A stretch of 64,000 nucleotides of DNA from Thamnaconus septentrionalis (GCA_009823395.1 CM020502.1:30523944-30587943); one strand, 5' to 3'; shown: positions 29,229-43,111, numbered from the stretch's first letter. Numbers and translations are program-made. The notes: generated by a model from the sequence alone, not told the origin.

Positions 29229-31916
29229 ATGGCGTCCAACCAGGTGCGGCTCGGCCAGCAGGCCCTGGCGGTGCTGGATGTGGCTCTCCGGGTTCCCTGC
29301 ATCTTCATAATCGACGCCATCTTTAACTCGTACTACGAGCCCGGTTCGGGATGGGCCGGCGCCACCGGGAAGGTGCTGGTCCGAGTGACGGGTAAGAGCT
29401 ACCGGGAATAGAGGCAACATGTCAACAAGCTAGCTGGCTGCTAGCTGGCTGACCGCTGCTACTGCTGCTGCTAGTCGTGACGTTAGCCGGTAGCGGTGTT
29501 GTGCAGGATCACCGCCACCTGTCAGAGCGGCTTAAGCCGCTTTGACTTCCTGCTTCAGGATCGAAACAGGCCGGATTTGTCACCAGTGGTGCTGCAGGCC
29601 CTTCATTTTTTTTTGTTTGACTCTGAAAAGAGGTGGAAATTGTTTTTGGTGACGTCGCCAGCTAGCTGCTAGTAGCGTCTTGTTATGTGATCCACAAGGT
29701 GTTGTGGTGAATGATGCAGCCCCGCTGGTGGTTGGGATCCAGTGGAAGTTTGATTCAGGGGGTCGTTCAGGGTTGTCCGGCCGTCTGCCTGTCAAAATAT
29801 TCCTTTGAACCCAGACTTAAATCTGTACCTCTGGTCTGTACACCACCCTGTCCCGGCCCGGCACATGGGGGTGGATAAATGATGTTTTGATCAGTATCAG
29901 TGAGACAGAAGACTAGCGAACAGTTGAGTTTACAAATCCGGAGATTTTTGTATATTCAAATATAATAATAAAACAATCTTATATTAAAATGTGTAAAGTC
30001 TTTCAGTTTCATTTTCGACCTTTGCCAAAGTGCTTATTCTTAGTCATCCCCCTGTAACCAAACCTTCACCTTGTCGTCGTTGTTGTTGTTGTTGTTGTTG
30101 TTTTCTTGGCTTTGTGGCAGAATTACAGCATAAAACTCAGCCTCAACTATTCACACAACAGTCTCTTTTCCTTCTAGCTCGCTGTTGACTCAACAACATT
30201 TACTGACAAACAGCGTCAAGATTACATAAGGCTCCGTTTACACTGTTTATTGACCTTTGGACGGTTCAGCCGGCTCGACATTCCACCTGTTGCAACAAGG
30301 CCAAAAGTTAAGAGGCAAAGAGGCTAAACGACGTCCCGCTAACAGATGTGAACTCAAAATGACTTTCTGTGTGGACGTTTATAAAATATGCTGTGGTGGA
30401 TACCGAGTAATGATCATGAGTCAGTGAACGCCACATGTTAGTTTAGTCTTTTTTTTTTTTTTTTTTTTTTTCTAAGACAACTAACTTCCTGTTTTTGGAG
30501 TCATCACTTCTCACAAATCTCATCTGAAAGCTTATAATTGTGATTTTACTTTTCATCCTCCTGCAACAACCAATGAACAGAGAGAGGTTGTTTTTTTATT
30601 ATTATTATTTTTCAGCCTTTTTTCCAGCCTTCGTGTTGTGTTTGCAGTGCAGCTGCAGGATATTGATTTCGCTCCTGTTTAGGGATACCGGTATTGGATA
30701 TTGGCACCTAAACTGGGGTTGAGTACTCTACTCACAGTCGTCAAATAACATGCAGATATGTTTATGCATGTATATGACAATTTTGTTAAATTTGTGTTTG
30801 TACTGCAGTGAAACTTGTGACAGTCAGAAAAAAAAACATGCCAAAGAAGTGTTGTTCAAATAACTGAACATCTGTGGAAATTTAAAAAAAAAATCTAAGT
30901 AATTTTATTAAGTACTCAGTATCGGTATTGGTGAGTACTGAAATGCAAATACTGTTACTCTACTTCTTCTCTAAAAAAAAAAAATAAATAAATAAAAAAA
31001 AATGTGGTGTATCCCTGCTCCTGTTGATGGTGCTGATGCTGCTGCTGCTCCTGGACCAGTTCTGACCCCCCCTTCCCCAACTGTGCTGCAGGTGTCCTGG
31101 TCTCCACCGTGGTGCTGCTGCTCTCCCAGAAGGCCCTCTTCAAGTTCTACACACTCTTCTTCGCCGTGCTGCTGGCCGCGGCCGCCGTCCTCTTCAACTA
31201 CTACGCCACCTCCCACGCCGACTTCTACGGCGCCTACCACAAGGCGGCACTGGGCCTCCGCCTGATGCCCCGCGGCGGCGCCACCCTGTGGCTGGCCATG
31301 GCGGCCGTGCAGCTCTCCTTCGCCGTGGCCTACGTCTTCCTGCTGCGGCTGCGCTCGCTGTTCGCCGCCCTGGTGGTGCTGGACGTGATGATCCCGCTGT
31401 GGGGCCTGATGATGGAGCTGCCGGCCGACGTGCGCCACCTGGTGGCCGTGCTGTCGGGCCTGGCGCTGGCCCTCAACACGGCCGTGTGCCTGGCGGCCCG
31501 CCTCAAGTGGTTCTACTACTCGTGCCGCTACGTCTACCTGCTGGTGCGCCACATGTACCGCATCTACGGCCTGCAGCTGCTGCTGGAGGACACCTGGAAG
31601 AGGATCCGCTTCCCCGACGTGCTGCGGGTCTTCTGGCTGACCCGCGTCACCGCCCAGGCGCTCATCCTGGTCTACGTGGTGCGAGCGGTGAGGAGGGAGA
31701 GCGTCGACGCCGCCGTGGCCGGGGGCGGCGGTGCCGACGGGAGCCCAGACTCTCAGGTGAGGAGGAGAATCCTGAAGGTGTGGAGACGACGTGATGATTT
31801 TAGCTGGAAGCTGTTGTGTTAGACTTGTTCAGCTTTAGATGATCCAGAGCCAAGCTGGCACTAGTTTAGAGGAGATATATGTGTTTGTGTGTGTGTATAA
31901 ATAAATGTATATTACG

Positions 31917-31982
<66 letters not shown>

Positions 31983-33099
31983 CGACCTTGAGTGCCATGA
32001 AAGGCGGCTTATAAATTAAATGTATTATTATTATATATATATAGGTGTATATATAAAAAAAAAAGTATAGATTTTTATTTATATTGTGTATTTAAATCTT
32101 AATTTAAAGAAAATGTCAGTCCACCTACATTAAATCTGTGAAAAATTATCTTTTGCTGAGATGTTCTAAGCTGCTTGATTATATTTTCATGAGATTTTGT
32201 TTGTGGTTCCCGTGAGCACGACAAAACAAATACCGATGCTGAGTTGTTTACAAAAGTAACAAAACAATGTAACAGCTGTGAAAAATCTAGGCAAGATTTA
32301 ATCCCAGATTTTAATAATGTCTTAAAAATATTATAAATTGGATTAGTTAGCATTTTTTTAAAAAAAAAAAAAAACATGGATAATAACAACTGTAACTGCA
32401 ATCTTGTTGTACGGGCAGAAAAACTGTGACCATAAATTGACCTTGTTTGCGCCGATGGAAACAATAGAAACTTCTCGTCAGCTTGGATATTATGATTTTA
32501 GCTAAAAAGCAGCTGTGACCTCCAGAAGCTCACGGCTGCAAGTTTGTTCTGAGCTTCAGCAAAGCTCCAGACCTCCATCATGTCTCCATCGTCCTGCTGG
32601 TGTGTCTGGCCCACTGGCTGACTGTGTCTGGCCAGAGTGATGAAGGCTGATCTGCTGTTGGGTCTGCAGGGCCATCTGCTGAGCTGGGACGTCTTCTGGG
32701 AGCTGAGCAGCAACCTCATCATCTCGGGCTGTGACTCCACCCTCACCGTGCTGGGCATGAGCGCCGTCATCTCCTCCGTGGCCCACTACCTGGGCCTCAG
32801 CATCCTGGCCTTCATCGGTAACCACCTGCTCTGTTGTGCTTCCTCCTCCTCCTCCTCTTCCCTCCATTCTTCCTCCTCCTCCTCCTCCTCCTCCTTCTCC
32901 CCCGCTGCTGCTCCTCCTCCTCCTGGTGGAAGGTCTCCTGAAGGTCGGTGTGTTTTCTTCTCTCAGGGTCGACAGAGGAGGAGGACAAGCGTCTGGGCTT
33001 CGTGGCTCCCGTCCTGTTCTTCATCCTGGCCCTGCAGACCGGCCTCAGCACCCTGGACCCCGAGGAGCGCCTGGTAATCATGGAGCTCATATCTCCAAT

Positions 33100-33130
<31 letters not shown>

Positions 33131-33464
33131 GTGTGATGGTGCTGATGAAGATGAGGGTGATGATGAAGGTGATGATGAGGATGGTGATAATGATGAGGGT
33201 GATGGTGCTGATGATGAAGTTGAGGTTAATGGTGATGATGATGGTGAAGGTGGTGGTCATGATGATGATGATGAAGGCGATGATGATAACAATGAGGGTG
33301 ATGGTGCTGATGAAGATGAGGGTGATGATGAGGTTGAGGATGCTGGTGAAGGTGATGATGAGGTTAAGGGTAATGATGTTGGTGAGGGTGGTGGTGGTGG
33401 TGATGATGATGAGGAGGAGAGGATGGTGATGAAGGTGTTCATACAGGTTCTGACCCACCTCTCC

Positions 33465-33522
<58 letters not shown>

Positions 33523-33584
33523 TCTCTCTATGTCTCTCTCTCCCTCCCTCTCTCTCTCTCTCTATATGTCTCTCTCTCTCCCTC

Positions 33585-33626
<42 letters not shown>

Positions 33627-35931
33627 CTCCCCGGGATGCCCCCCCCAGGTCCGCCTCAGCCGCAACATGTGCCTTCTGCTGACGGCCATCCTGCACTTCA
33701 TCCACGGGATGACCGACCCCGTCCTCATGTCGCTCAGCGCCTCCCACGTGTCGTCGGTGCGGCGCCACCTGCCGGTGCTGCTGGTGTCGGCGGCGCTCTT
33801 CGTGCTGCCGGTGGTGCTCAGCTACGCCCTCTGGCACCACTACGCCCTCAACACCTGGCTGTTCGCCGTCACCGCCTTCTGCGTGGAGCTCTGCCTCAAG
33901 GTGAGTCCACGACCTCCGGCGGCTCCTGAAGGTCAGCGGATCTGAAGGACATGACCTTGAGGATTCGGGCTGGTGATTAGGAGCTGCAACCGACTGGTTA
34001 TTTTTTTTAATGCTTTTTTTTCTTCAATTCATCGATGAATTAATCGATGACTTGGATAACAAAAAACATTAACTTCTCGCGGGACAAATTCTCAGTGCAG
34101 AACATCTTCAGAAAAGTGCACAAATGGGTTGATAAATAATCTCCATAAATTCAGTGTGGAAAAAAAATACAAAATGGACCGGCAAAAAAGGCAACATACA
34201 CACGAATGCTTTTTAAATTAATGGAAGAAAAAAATGAATTAGGTTCAGGTCTGTTTTTGTTGAAATGGCCCTGGGCTTCAGAACAATAAATGATAAAGAG
34301 CAAATAGAAGTCAGATCATTTCTCTCAATTTGTTACACTACTTTCTAATGTCACACACTACATTCACTCAAACTCTCATCCGTTTTTGTAGTACGTGTGA
34401 GTAAAGTTAATTTATTTGTTTGTACACAATATTTAAATGCAACATTTCACTGAAATAATAACAAGTACAGAATGTACAGTACTACCCGACAAAAAAATCA
34501 GAATATCAAGTAAAAGTTGTTTTATTTTGGCAATTTAACATAAAAGATGAAACCAACAAATTTTATTGAGCCATTCCACGCAAATTGACATCTCAAGCAG
34601 TTCCTTGTTGTAACTTTGCTGATTAAGATTTTCAGCTTATTAAAACCACAAGCCCACAAACTCAGAAAATTAGAATAGTGTGAAAAGCTTCAGTTTTGTA
34701 GCTTCAAAGAGTCCAAAGAATCCGAAACACCTGCAAAAGGCTCCTGAGCCTCTAAAAAGTCTGTCTTGGGTCGGCTCAGAAGAGTTCAGACATGGGCAAA
34801 TACAACAACCTTTTCAGGATATTCTAATTTTCTGTGTAGTACTGTGTACATGACAAGATAGTTCAAAGGTGGCTGGCTTGGCCAAGGAGGGCAACAAATG
34901 AACCAATAATAAAAATGTGTCTTCAAGTCTTGCAAACTAATCCCACCTTCGTTCGGAAGCCAACGCGAGTCACGACCCAAAAGTATTTCTTGATTTTTCA
35001 TTTTTCATGGATTGGCTGTTGCAGCCCTGTGTTGGTGATTTAACCTTTGACCCCCACCAGGTGGTGGTGTCGCTGACGGTCTACGGCCTCTTCATGGCCG
35101 ACGGCCTCTCCAGCGCGCTGTGGGAGAAGCTGGACGACTACGTCTACTACGTGCGCTCGGCCGGCAACGTGGTGGAGTTCCTCTTCGGCGTGGTCATGTT
35201 CGGCAACGGCGCCTACACCATGGCCTTCGAGTCGGGCAGCAAGATCCGCGCCTGCATGATGTGCCTGCACGCCTACTTCAACATCTACCTGCAGGCCAAG
35301 AGCGGCTGGCGCACCTTCAGCAACCGCCGCACGGCCGTGCGCAAGATCAACTCGCTGCCGGAGGTGCGCGGGCGCCGCCTGGCCGCCGTGCAGGACGTGT
35401 GCGCCATCTGCTACCAGGAGTTCTCCAGCGCCGCCCGCCTCACGCCCTGCCGCCACTACTTCCACGCCCTGTGCCTGCGCAAGTGGCTCTACATCCAGGA
35501 CACCTGCCCCATGTGCCACCAGCGGGTGTACGTGGAGGAGGAGGAGGAGGAGGGCGGCGGCGGGGGCCGCGCCGCCTTCTCCAACAACAACGGGGGCTTC
35601 GCCGCCAACCGGGACGGAGGCCCGCCCCCCGGCCGAGGCCCAGCCGCCGCCAGAGGAGGGGGCCGCGCCCAGGAAGCGGCGGCGGCGGCGGCGAGGCGAG
35701 CAGCAGCCCGCGGCGGCGGCGGACTACGGCGCGGCGGCCGGCGTTCAGCCGCTAGGGGGAGCTGCCGAGCAGGAGCTGCTGGAGGACAACGACAGCATCG
35801 AGTTCGACAGCATCGAGTACGACGACGACACGGACGAGGAGTGGGGCGCCCAGGGCGGCAGCACGCCCCTGGAGGAGGACTACATCAACGACCACGACGA
35901 CGAGCACGACGCCGACTCCACCCGGGCCTGA
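29229..35931 (+). CDS. rnf139: RING finger protein 139 (TRC8), ER E3 ubiquitin ligase
   Basis: A multi-pass ER membrane ubiquitin ligase that acts in ER-associated degradation (sterol pathway proteins, heme oxygenase 1). Six exons: 29229-29391, 31092-31756, 32670-32817, 32967-33073, 33649-33900 and 35061-35931. Exons 1-5 supply about 445 residues with many hydrophobic helices. Exon 6 carries the RING-H2 domain near residues 559-598: CAIC, TPCRHYFHALCLRKW, CPMC. After FSNNNGGFAANR the frame must shift by one base near 35611-35613 to reach TEARPPAEAQPPPEE and the acidic tail ELLEDNDSIEFDSIEYDDD, ending in TGA at 35929. Human RNF139 also has SNNNGF followed by an acidic tail. Without the shift the frame stays open to 36014 as arginine-rich nonsense. 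Corrected length is about 734 residues versus 664 in human. Confidence 0.95.
31922..31981. repeat. (TA)n microsatellite
   Basis: Near-perfect TA run in intron 2 of rnf139. Confidence 0.95.
32120..32470. repeat. Unclassified dispersed repeat, copy 2
   Basis: Homologous to 28400-28740 (same block order and orientation), here inside intron 2 of rnf139. Confidence 0.6.
33100..33425. repeat. (GAT)n-rich tract
   Basis: ATG/GAT trinucleotide repeats with GGTGATG variants filling much of intron 4 of rnf139. Confidence 0.9.
33465..33622. repeat. (CT)n microsatellite upstream of rnf139 exon 5
   Basis: Long interrupted CT run ending about 25 bases before the exon 5 acceptor, so it doubles as an extended polypyrimidine tract. 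Confidence 0.9.
34460..34850. mobile_element. Degenerate DNA-transposon fragment, possibly Tc1-like
   Basis: Phrases such as 'ctcagaaaattagaatagtgtgaaaagcttca', 'aaacacctgcaaaaggctcctgagcct' and 'ggatattctaattttctgtgtag' resemble, from memory, the non-coding left end of widespread teleost Tc1/mariner-type elements. No transposase frame survives. It lies in intron 5 of rnf139. Confidence 0.4.
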
Positions 35932-36671
35932 CCCCACCCGGGCCTGACGCCACTGACTCCACCCCAACCCACGCAAAACACAGAGAGAATATCTATCTTT
36001 ATTATTATATTTAAGTAAAAAAAGAAAAGAAAAGAGAGAAAATTATAAATGTGACTTATTTTGTTGAAAAAGAAAACAAACTGTCAGGGATGTTGTTCTG
36101 GCTTCCTGTTGCTCCCTTTGTCTTTGAATCCAGGGGGGTTTAACTCTTAAAAGGGCTCAAGGAAAGAGTAACTGCTGCTCTCACCGTGTGTGTGTGTGTC
36201 TGTGTGTGCGTGCACGTGCGAGTGCGTGTGTGTGTGTTGAGGCTGCGTACCAAAAACTCATTTATTTTTTTTTTTTTTAATCCCTGTTTTCACTAAAAAA
36301 AAACAAACCCTGTGTTTCACTGCTGCTCCGTCGACTGTTCAAACACCACCACGACTCTCTAGTGCCCCCTCTAGTGGGCCACGGGCGCCATTGTTCTTGG
36401 CCAGTTCACAAAGCATTCGCTTAGTTTAGATTATTTTAGCAACACCTTGACTTTGTCAGTGAGCAGAGGGAAATTAAAGTTAAGCTGGACGTTTGTCTGG
36501 GGCCTCCTGGTGGCCGCTGGAGGAGTCACACGTTAAAGAGGGGTTTCCACACAGCTGGTGCAGCCAATATTTACTCCATGGTTGGAAAATGGAGGAGGAA
36601 ACCAAAGTTTCTGGCCAAACTAGCAGATTGTTGTTGGGGTCACAAGTCTGTTGGTGGTGTCACAGTTGCAG

Positions 36672-36722
<51 letters not shown>

Positions 36723-36996
36723 GCCTGCCGACTACAACAATGTGTTGAGCTGATGTCTTAAAAAGATGCAGAAACACCTTTAATGTTCTTGGAAGACAAA
36801 ACTGTGAAGCAACATCCGACCACCTGAGCTTCAGCCAGTCAAGTCAGTGAATCAGTCAAGTCAGTGAATCAGTCAGTCAGTGAATCAGTCAGTCAGTCAA
36901 ACAGATTCATCAGCACCAAAAGCAGCTCTTGTCTGGTTTCCTGCGGAGCCGAAAACCATCGGTACGCATCAAGTCACACCTCTCTCAGAGTGACGT

Positions 36997-37042
<46 letters not shown>

Positions 37043-37272
37043 GCCTTCAGCAAAGCAACCTCGAGTGTTCCAGACAGGATTACAGCTCTTGTTTGTTGCC
37101 ACTTGCTTCACAGTTTTGTCCTGTGAAGGAACAGAGAAGGTGTGACACTCGTCCTGAATGAAGACAGAAGAGAGAGAAAGAGGAGAAAGTTTTTTGGTTT
37201 GTTTCTTTTTTTTTTCCTGATCAGTTTGACTCCACAACTACCGCAATGTCTGAAATACCTCCACCGCTTCAT

Positions 37273-37304
<32 letters not shown>

Positions 37305-38285
37305 GGTCTCTTGTGCGACCTGGCTTACATTTTGTGTACGTTCTTGTACATATAAACACAACAAACCCGTGCGCGCACACACGTCCTCCCGCTGTGGGAT
37401 CACCATTCTCACTTTCATGTCTCCACAGATCATTTCAGTATTTGGGTTTTTTTTCCCACTTGACGGCTCAAATGTTACGTTCAGCCGGGCGAAAGACGTT
37501 TGTGAGTCCAGAAAGGTGCCACGCTTCCTTCCCATCTCCACTTTTGTACGTTAGTTTCAGTCTTAAATGGTTTTATTATTATTATTCACGAAATGCACCT
37601 TTTTGATTTTAGTTTCTAATTGCTGGTACAGACAAGTTGGCTCAGACTGCTCCTAGTCTCAGGGTCAGAGTATTTCTGAATTAAAACTTCTTCTGCATGT
37701 AAAAATGTTCTTTTGGAGGCCACACAGAACATGTGTTGGACGATGGGGGGTTGGCGGGGGGCCCTTTCCCAGCGGCGGTGAAACTGTTTTGAGTGGGAAC
37801 TCTTTCTGGCCGTCCTCCTGAACTTTGACCCGCCACTTTTACTGCACAGCAGCAGGAAAACCTTCACCTTTTACTGACGGGACTGCTGGAGAATTTTTAT
37901 TTAAGATTTTATTTTATTTTATTTTTTTTTTTAAAAAAGCTCCTCCTCGAGCACACTCACTCATTAGTCTGAAGTATTCTAAGGTTTAGACTTGCACAGC
38001 CTGAACATCTTGAAAGGGGGTTTGACTTTGACCCTGCACTTGTTGCTGTCGTACTCGCAAGTGCTCAGAGACGTCAGGCAGTAAGGACAGAGAGGAAAGG
38101 CTCCGACTGTGCGGAAAAGCAGTGCTTTTATTGTGTTTCAGTTATGAAGGACTTTGATTCCTAGTTTGATTGTTCTGGGAGCTTTTTAAAAGAAAAGAAA
38201 AGAAACAGATAAAAGTTGTTCATTTTGCCTTTTGTTTATTTTAAAGAAAAAGAGAAATTATGTAAATAATAAAAGTTAATCTTTT
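35932..38285 (+). other. rnf139: rnf139 3' untranslated region
   Basis: No coding exon was recognised. The next clear AATAAA is at 38268-38273 in an A/T-rich context, giving a 3' UTR of about 2.3 kb. It carries TG (36676-36718), CA (37002-37040) and ACT (37274-37302) repeats and a GTCAGTGAATCA repeat at 36838-36900. An earlier poly(A) site cannot be excluded. Confidence 0.4.
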
Positions 38286-38289
38286 ACAT

Positions 38290-38909
38290 TGTCCCAGGAG
38301 TGAATATATCTGATTTGACCACTTCGTTCACGCCAATGTAGAACCGATTACACCTGCTAAGTGCAGTACAACAAATTTACCGGCAGATGGTAATGTTCTG
38401 CCATCGGACGGTGGTATTGACCCGAGGCTGGTTCTTTAAACTCCTTTTCTGTGAAGGATTTAGCGGAAGTGCGAAGTCTTATTTTGAAAGGTGTCGCGGA
38501 AGCATGCCGCGGGTTCCTTCAGACTTGACGGAATCATCCAGGCGGCGCTCGCTCTCCCTCCTCGGCAGCAGCGTAGCAGCAGAAGTTGAGGCGGTGAAGT
38601 CCTGACCGGCGGCCGGCCAGGGAATCATGCGAGCGCTCTTCGGCAGGGCAGCGGAGGCGACCAGAGGAAGTGTCGGCGTGGCCGGAAGTTAGAAGCAAGA
38701 AGGCTTCGGACTGAAGTCACCGGTTCCCTTCACGTTTAAAGGGGCCGAACACGGCGAACTTGTGGCTGGTCTTCCCAGACGGACGACGTGTTGTTGTTGT
38801 TTTTTTAAAGCAACTACAACAGCAACTCCCGTCACTTTATTTTTATTACTAGTCTCTTTTTTTTTGGGCTTTGCGCCGACTTGTGGTGCTGTTTATTCGC
38901 GCTGCTACC
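38290..38909 (+). promoter_or_regulatory. tmem65: tmem65 promoter and leader
   Basis: TATA-less, moderately GC-rich. ETS-type motifs GAGGAAGTG and GGCCGGAAGTT occur near 38670-38690; GABP/NRF-2 sites of this form are common at genes for mitochondrial proteins, which fits the product. A palindromic CGCGG...CCGCG lies near 38490-38511. Confidence 0.4.
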
Positions 38910-41149
38910 ATGCTGCTGAGAGCGCCCACCCTGCTCCTCCTGCTCCGGCAGGCGCCGGTAGCCCTCCACAAGTTACCGGCGGCGGGACCGCGGCTGCTGC
39001 TCGAGGCCGCGGCGGGAGCGCGCTGCATGGGCACGCGAGGGCGAAACGAGCCCAAGGAGCCGCTCAACTCGTCGAAGGGCGCCAAGGAGTTCATCTACCG
39101 CCTCCAGCCGGCCGAGAGGAGGTGTCTGCTCCACGAGCTGCAGACCTTCGAGTCCATCGCCGTCGCCCAGGGTAGGAAACCTGAGGGCGGGGCCAGCCGC
39201 GCGCGCGCGCGCGCACACACACACACACACACCATACCACACCCCACCCCCCCACCCGGTGTAATGATTCACAGGTGTGTGTGCAGGCTGAAGGATAGTC
39301 ACGCGCCGGCGTCTTCCCGCCTTTTATCGACATGCGAAACAGAGAAACTTCCGTGGGAAATTATTCCAACGGGGAGACTAAAGCAGTGGGGCGGGGGCAA
39401 GAGGGCGTGGTCTGCTGCTGCTGGACACGCCCGCCACACTGTGAGGCTCGTTTACATGTGCGCCACTATTCCGTTTTATCCAGATTATTCAAACGCTCGC
39501 GTGAACACGACGCTGAAGTTGGCACCACATTGGCCGCGGTGCTTCTTAGGTTTCGATATCGCCTTAAAATAAAAATTCCGCAATTTGACCGCTAGATGGC
39601 TGTGCTTATCCCAACACTTTTCAACATATAAAATTCAGCGAATCATTTATGTCTATGTTGAGGTGGATTTTTTTCAAAAACTATACAGTAGAAATGGGCA
39701 TGTGAGGTATCATTGTAAAGCATGGGAGCTCTACTATCACAACCAGTTGACATATTTCACAGGAAATAATTTTTGGCCTTTTGGTGGGACTCCAAAGTTG
39801 ACAACTTTACCATTGACATCCTCGATGTCAATGGCAAATTTGGCGTGGGCACTTCTTGGGGGGCTCCTGATGAAAAAGCAAGTGTCCCAGAATTTCTAGG
39901 ACAAAGTTGACTTTTGACCCCCATAGACTTGTATGTCATTAGGGTTAGCGTTAAGGCTGAAATTAGGGTTAGGGTTTCGGGGTTCCTCACGTGCTAGAAG
40001 CCCCAAATTTGGCGTGGGCGCTTCTTGATGGATCCTGATGACAAAGCAAGTGGCCCCACGTCTCTAGGACAAAGTTGACCTTTGACCCCCATAGACTTGT
40101 ATGGCATTAGGGTTAGCGTTAAGGCTGAACTTAGGGTTAGGGTTACGCTTAAGGCTGAAATTAGGGTTAGGGTTTTGGGGTTCCTCACGTGCTAGAAGCC
40201 CCAAATTTGGCGTGGGCGCTTCTTGAGGGATCCTGATGACAAAGCAAGCGGCCCCACGTCTCTTGGACAAAGTTGATTTTTTACTCCCATAGACTTATAT
40301 GTCTCCCAAAAAGGCCCAAATCATTTTTGGCCTTTTTGGGGGACTCCAAAGTTGACAACTTTGCCATTGACATCATGATATTTTGTAGTTTTTCAGGTGG
40401 ATTATTTCAAAATCCTGATACAGTAGAAAGTGGACATGTGAGGTCTCAGGACAAAGCATGGGAGCTTACTATCACAATCAGTTGACATATTTCACGGAAA
40501 TCATTTTGACCTTTTGGGGGACTACCGTGATGTCAATGGCAAAGTTGTCAACTTTGGTAGTCCCCCAAAAGGCCAAAAAATGATTTCCTGTGAAATATGG
40601 CAACTGATTGTGACAGTAGAGCTCCCATGCTTTACAATGATACCTCACATGTCCATTTCTACTGTATAGTTTTGGATAAAATCCACCTCAAAATAGACAT
40701 AATGATTCGCTGAATTTTATATGTTGAAAAGTGTTGGAATTTTTTTTTAAGGTGGAATTGAAACCTAAGAAGCACCGTGGCGAATGTGGTGCCAACTTCA
40801 GCGTAGTCAAGCAAAAGCAGATGAGTCTGCAGTTGTGAAATCTTCCCTTTTAAGAACAGTAACCCGAGTTGTCAGAGTTTTGTCCTCAAGTCAACTGTTT
40901 ATTTTATAGTTGTAGAGGTACGATTTAAACATGTTGATCTGATTATTGCAATTATATCACTATACTGTCATTATTATCGTTGCTGTTGTTGTTGCTGCTG
41001 CTGCTTCAACAGCTGTGTTCATGCAAACATTCTGGCTGACTGGCAGTGAAGGAACCTTCACATCTAATTTTGGCTTTTGGCAAGGTCACAACATCTCAGC
41101 TGACGCGGAAATCCGACACTAGCTGGTCATGATGCGTGTGGGCATTTAC

Positions 41150-41207
<58 letters not shown>

Positions 41208-42073
41208 AAGTAGACCAACACACACCCACACACCTGGAATAAAACAGTTAATTTGCAGGTGTGTGCGGAGCCAAACCGGGCCAACGTGTTGTGAACAAAC
41301 ATTCCTTCCGACAGACATTCCTGAAACATTCCTTTAACATTCCAAACACTCTTCAGCGCTGAGCTTGGCTCATTTTATCACCGGGTCCTTGTTGTGCAGT
41401 GTTTGTTTTACCGTCTCGGTGGGTTTTTAACCATCTGAAGGTGTTGTTCATTGGTTCAAGAGTGGGAAAAACTGGCTCTGAGAGTGGAAGGAAGTGGAGT
41501 GAGTCACTCTGCAGTGTCGCAGGAAAAACCAGCGAGTCGAGTCTTTTTCCGAGCGTCTCGGTCTCAGTATAATTCCTGCTGAGAGCCCTCAGGGTTTTTT
41601 TTTTTTTTAAAACGGAAGCCCTCGATGATAACGTAATACATTTTGACTTCAGAGGGCTTTTATTTAAGCATCAATGGAAATACAATCTGTTTGCTGCTTC
41701 CAGCTCAACAGTTCTTTTCTAAGTTTGATTCAGGGAGCCACTTTTGCAGATTTGCTTTTTGCTCCAGTCGATGTTCACTGTACGCTTGTGTGTGTGCGCG
41801 TGTGTGTCTGTGTGTGTTTAAATTGCAGACTGCGTTGATTTGAAGTCGTCTATTCCCCCGGTTTCCTGCGCCGGCTGAGCCGATAATCGTCCTGCTCCTC
41901 TGCTTTCGAGGGGCCGGACGGTGGCCGCCGCTAATCTCAGTCGACACTCTGTGGCAGATTTTAAAGGTCGCAGTTATGCGCTTGTTGTTGCTCTTAGGTC
42001 TCTTGTTGCTAGTCAGTTGGAAGGTTAAGTCGAGCCCAAAACAACAGTTTCTCTGTCTGTAATAATAATGATG

Positions 42074-42113
<40 letters not shown>

Positions 42114-42882
42114 AAAGTATGTATTTTAATCAGATGTTCCAGATTAAATCCAGTCAACTGGTCAGTGATCACAGCTGCCTCATTGACTTGGAGTCAAAGC
42201 TGCAGTCTCAGTTTGGAGAGTCACCAGATCAATTTTGACCTCCAGGAGGCGCTACGTTGTCATTGTGACATTGCTTTGGCATCTACTGCTGTCAAAAAAT
42301 GTGAACACATCAAATTCATTTCTGTTCTCCAGGAGGAAAAACCTTAAACAGGCATTTTACCACTTTTGTTTATGGGACAAAATGATAATCAGCTTCCAGT
42401 TCTTATATTAATGTGTTGCAGCAGCAGCAGCCGCTTTCGCTGTTCTGGACTGTTGATTAGCAGGCTCGGACCTCCACATGCTAATTGACGGCTCTGTGCA
42501 GGAACTGAATCCAGAGTCCTCACTAATAAGCAGCTCTATGGTCTCCCTAAACCTCCCCTTCCTTCTCTGCTAATGAGCTGAACACAGAAGAAGAAGAAGA
42601 AGAAGAAGAAGAAGAAGAGGCCTGACACTAACGTGGTGAGATGTTAGCGAGAGCCTCCTGACCTTCTCTGCAAAGGCTGCTGGGTGATGAGCAGCTTCTT
42701 CCGCTCCATCAGACTGCTGCAGCTCAGTCACGTCAGCAGAACCAGAACCAGAACCTGTTGGTTCTTCTGTCTCTGGTGTTAAGTTCAGACTCGCTGTCTC
42801 TCAGGAAGTGAGAATCAGTCCCATATCTGAATTAAATGTTGTGTTTTCATCTGTGAGTGTGTTGTTGGTGCAGAGATTGCTT

Positions 42883-42940
<58 letters not shown>

Positions 42941-43023
42941 GTGCTGTGCAATGTGTCCTGTGCAATGTGTCCCTATATTCCGGCAGGAGACATCTGATGG
43001 AGCATCTGCAGATCGCTAATTAA

Positions 43024-43111
<88 letters not shown>

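Noticed and set aside
31288..31794. Gly/Ala/Pro-rich frame inside rnf139 exon 2
   Set aside because: Alternate-frame reading of very GC-rich coding sequence; the RNF139 frame is conserved and splice-consistent.
39930..40170. TTAGGG repeats as an interstitial telomere
   Set aside because: TTAGGGTTAG occurs only as short pieces spaced inside a longer tandem unit with other sequence, not as a pure telomeric array.
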